Origin: Puccinia triticina
Taxonomy: Eukaryota > Basidiomycota > Pucciniomycetes > Pucciniales > Pucciniaceae
Direction of reading: 5' to 3'
Assembly (NCBI RefSeq): GCF_026914185.1
Contig: NC_070567.1
Span: 3,436,001-3,500,000, forward strand
DNA: 64,000 nucleotides
The position numbers and the translations under genes are program-made. Position 1 is the first letter of the stretch, and the number at the start of each line of letters is the position of its first letter. Below are positions 63,960 to 64,000 of this stretch, piece after piece. The notes under the pieces are model-generated. The model was given only the letters and a program-made list of their open reading frames with translations, was not told the DNA's origin and ran no database searches.

Positions 63960-64000
63960 CATTTGAAAGACGGTGTGAAGCTGTCTTCGAAAGAGCCAAG

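Overview
This is a repeat-dominated stretch of a eukaryotic, very probably fungal, nuclear genome. The introns are short, with GTATGT/GTAAGT donors and CTRAY branch sites. The mix of Ty3, Ty1/copia and MULE elements, together with dispersed clusters built on GTAGCG, GGTACC and GACCGGTCA motifs, resembles the large genomes of rust fungi (Pucciniales). That placement is inference from pattern memory, not from a marker gene.

Layout. 1-5.8 kb: 3' two thirds of a Ty3/Gypsy retrotransposon on the plus strand, with a textbook -1 frameshift heptamer between gag-pro and pol and two internal copies of its own pol-3'-end/LTR-start sequence. 5.8-8.07 kb: 5' part of a copia element on the minus strand (LTR, PBS, gag-pro, start of integrase). 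8.1-10.2 kb: nothing recognised. 10.2-12.85 kb: the one multi-exon host-type gene, a minus-strand Ser/Pro/His-rich protein, with a small hydrophobic-protein gene candidate at 13.2-13.7 kb. 14-28 kb: gene-poor DNA with MITE-like terminal-inverted-repeat elements, palindromic repeat clusters and tRNA-like relics. 28.0-33.8 kb: a nearly complete Ty3 chromovirus on the minus strand with both LTRs, disabled by two in-frame stops. 34.6-35.95 kb: a 1.3-kb array of GACCGGTCA hairpins. 36.5-37.9 kb: a CACTA-like hairpin MITE and a GTAGCG element. 44.6-45.3 kb: remnant of an ARFRP1/Arl3-type small GTPase. 46.5-51.8 kb: an intact copia element with near-identical LTRs, a perfect 5-bp target duplication and an uninterrupted polyprotein. 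54.16-60.56 kb: a complete 6.4-kb Mutator-like element (MULE). 60.6-64 kb: repeats plus a small secreted-protein candidate.

The most interesting object is the MULE. Its four-exon transposase (WRKY/GCM1-type zinc finger, DDE domain, SWIM finger) was originally one reading frame with an OTU cysteine protease. A 435-bp solo LTR flanked by TCGGT duplications now separates the two. The 8-bp motif CGACTCCC/GGGAGTCG recurs about 28 times in this element: in both inverted repeats, in an intron, and in frame in the coding region, where it spells an Ala-Asp-Ser repeat. Several other clusters in the window are likewise built on one short motif each, and some carry inverted termini. They may be the non-autonomous partners of other transposases. 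Also notable is a predicted 89/104-bp spliceosomal intron inside the LTRs of the intact copia element, bounded by a 42-bp direct repeat.
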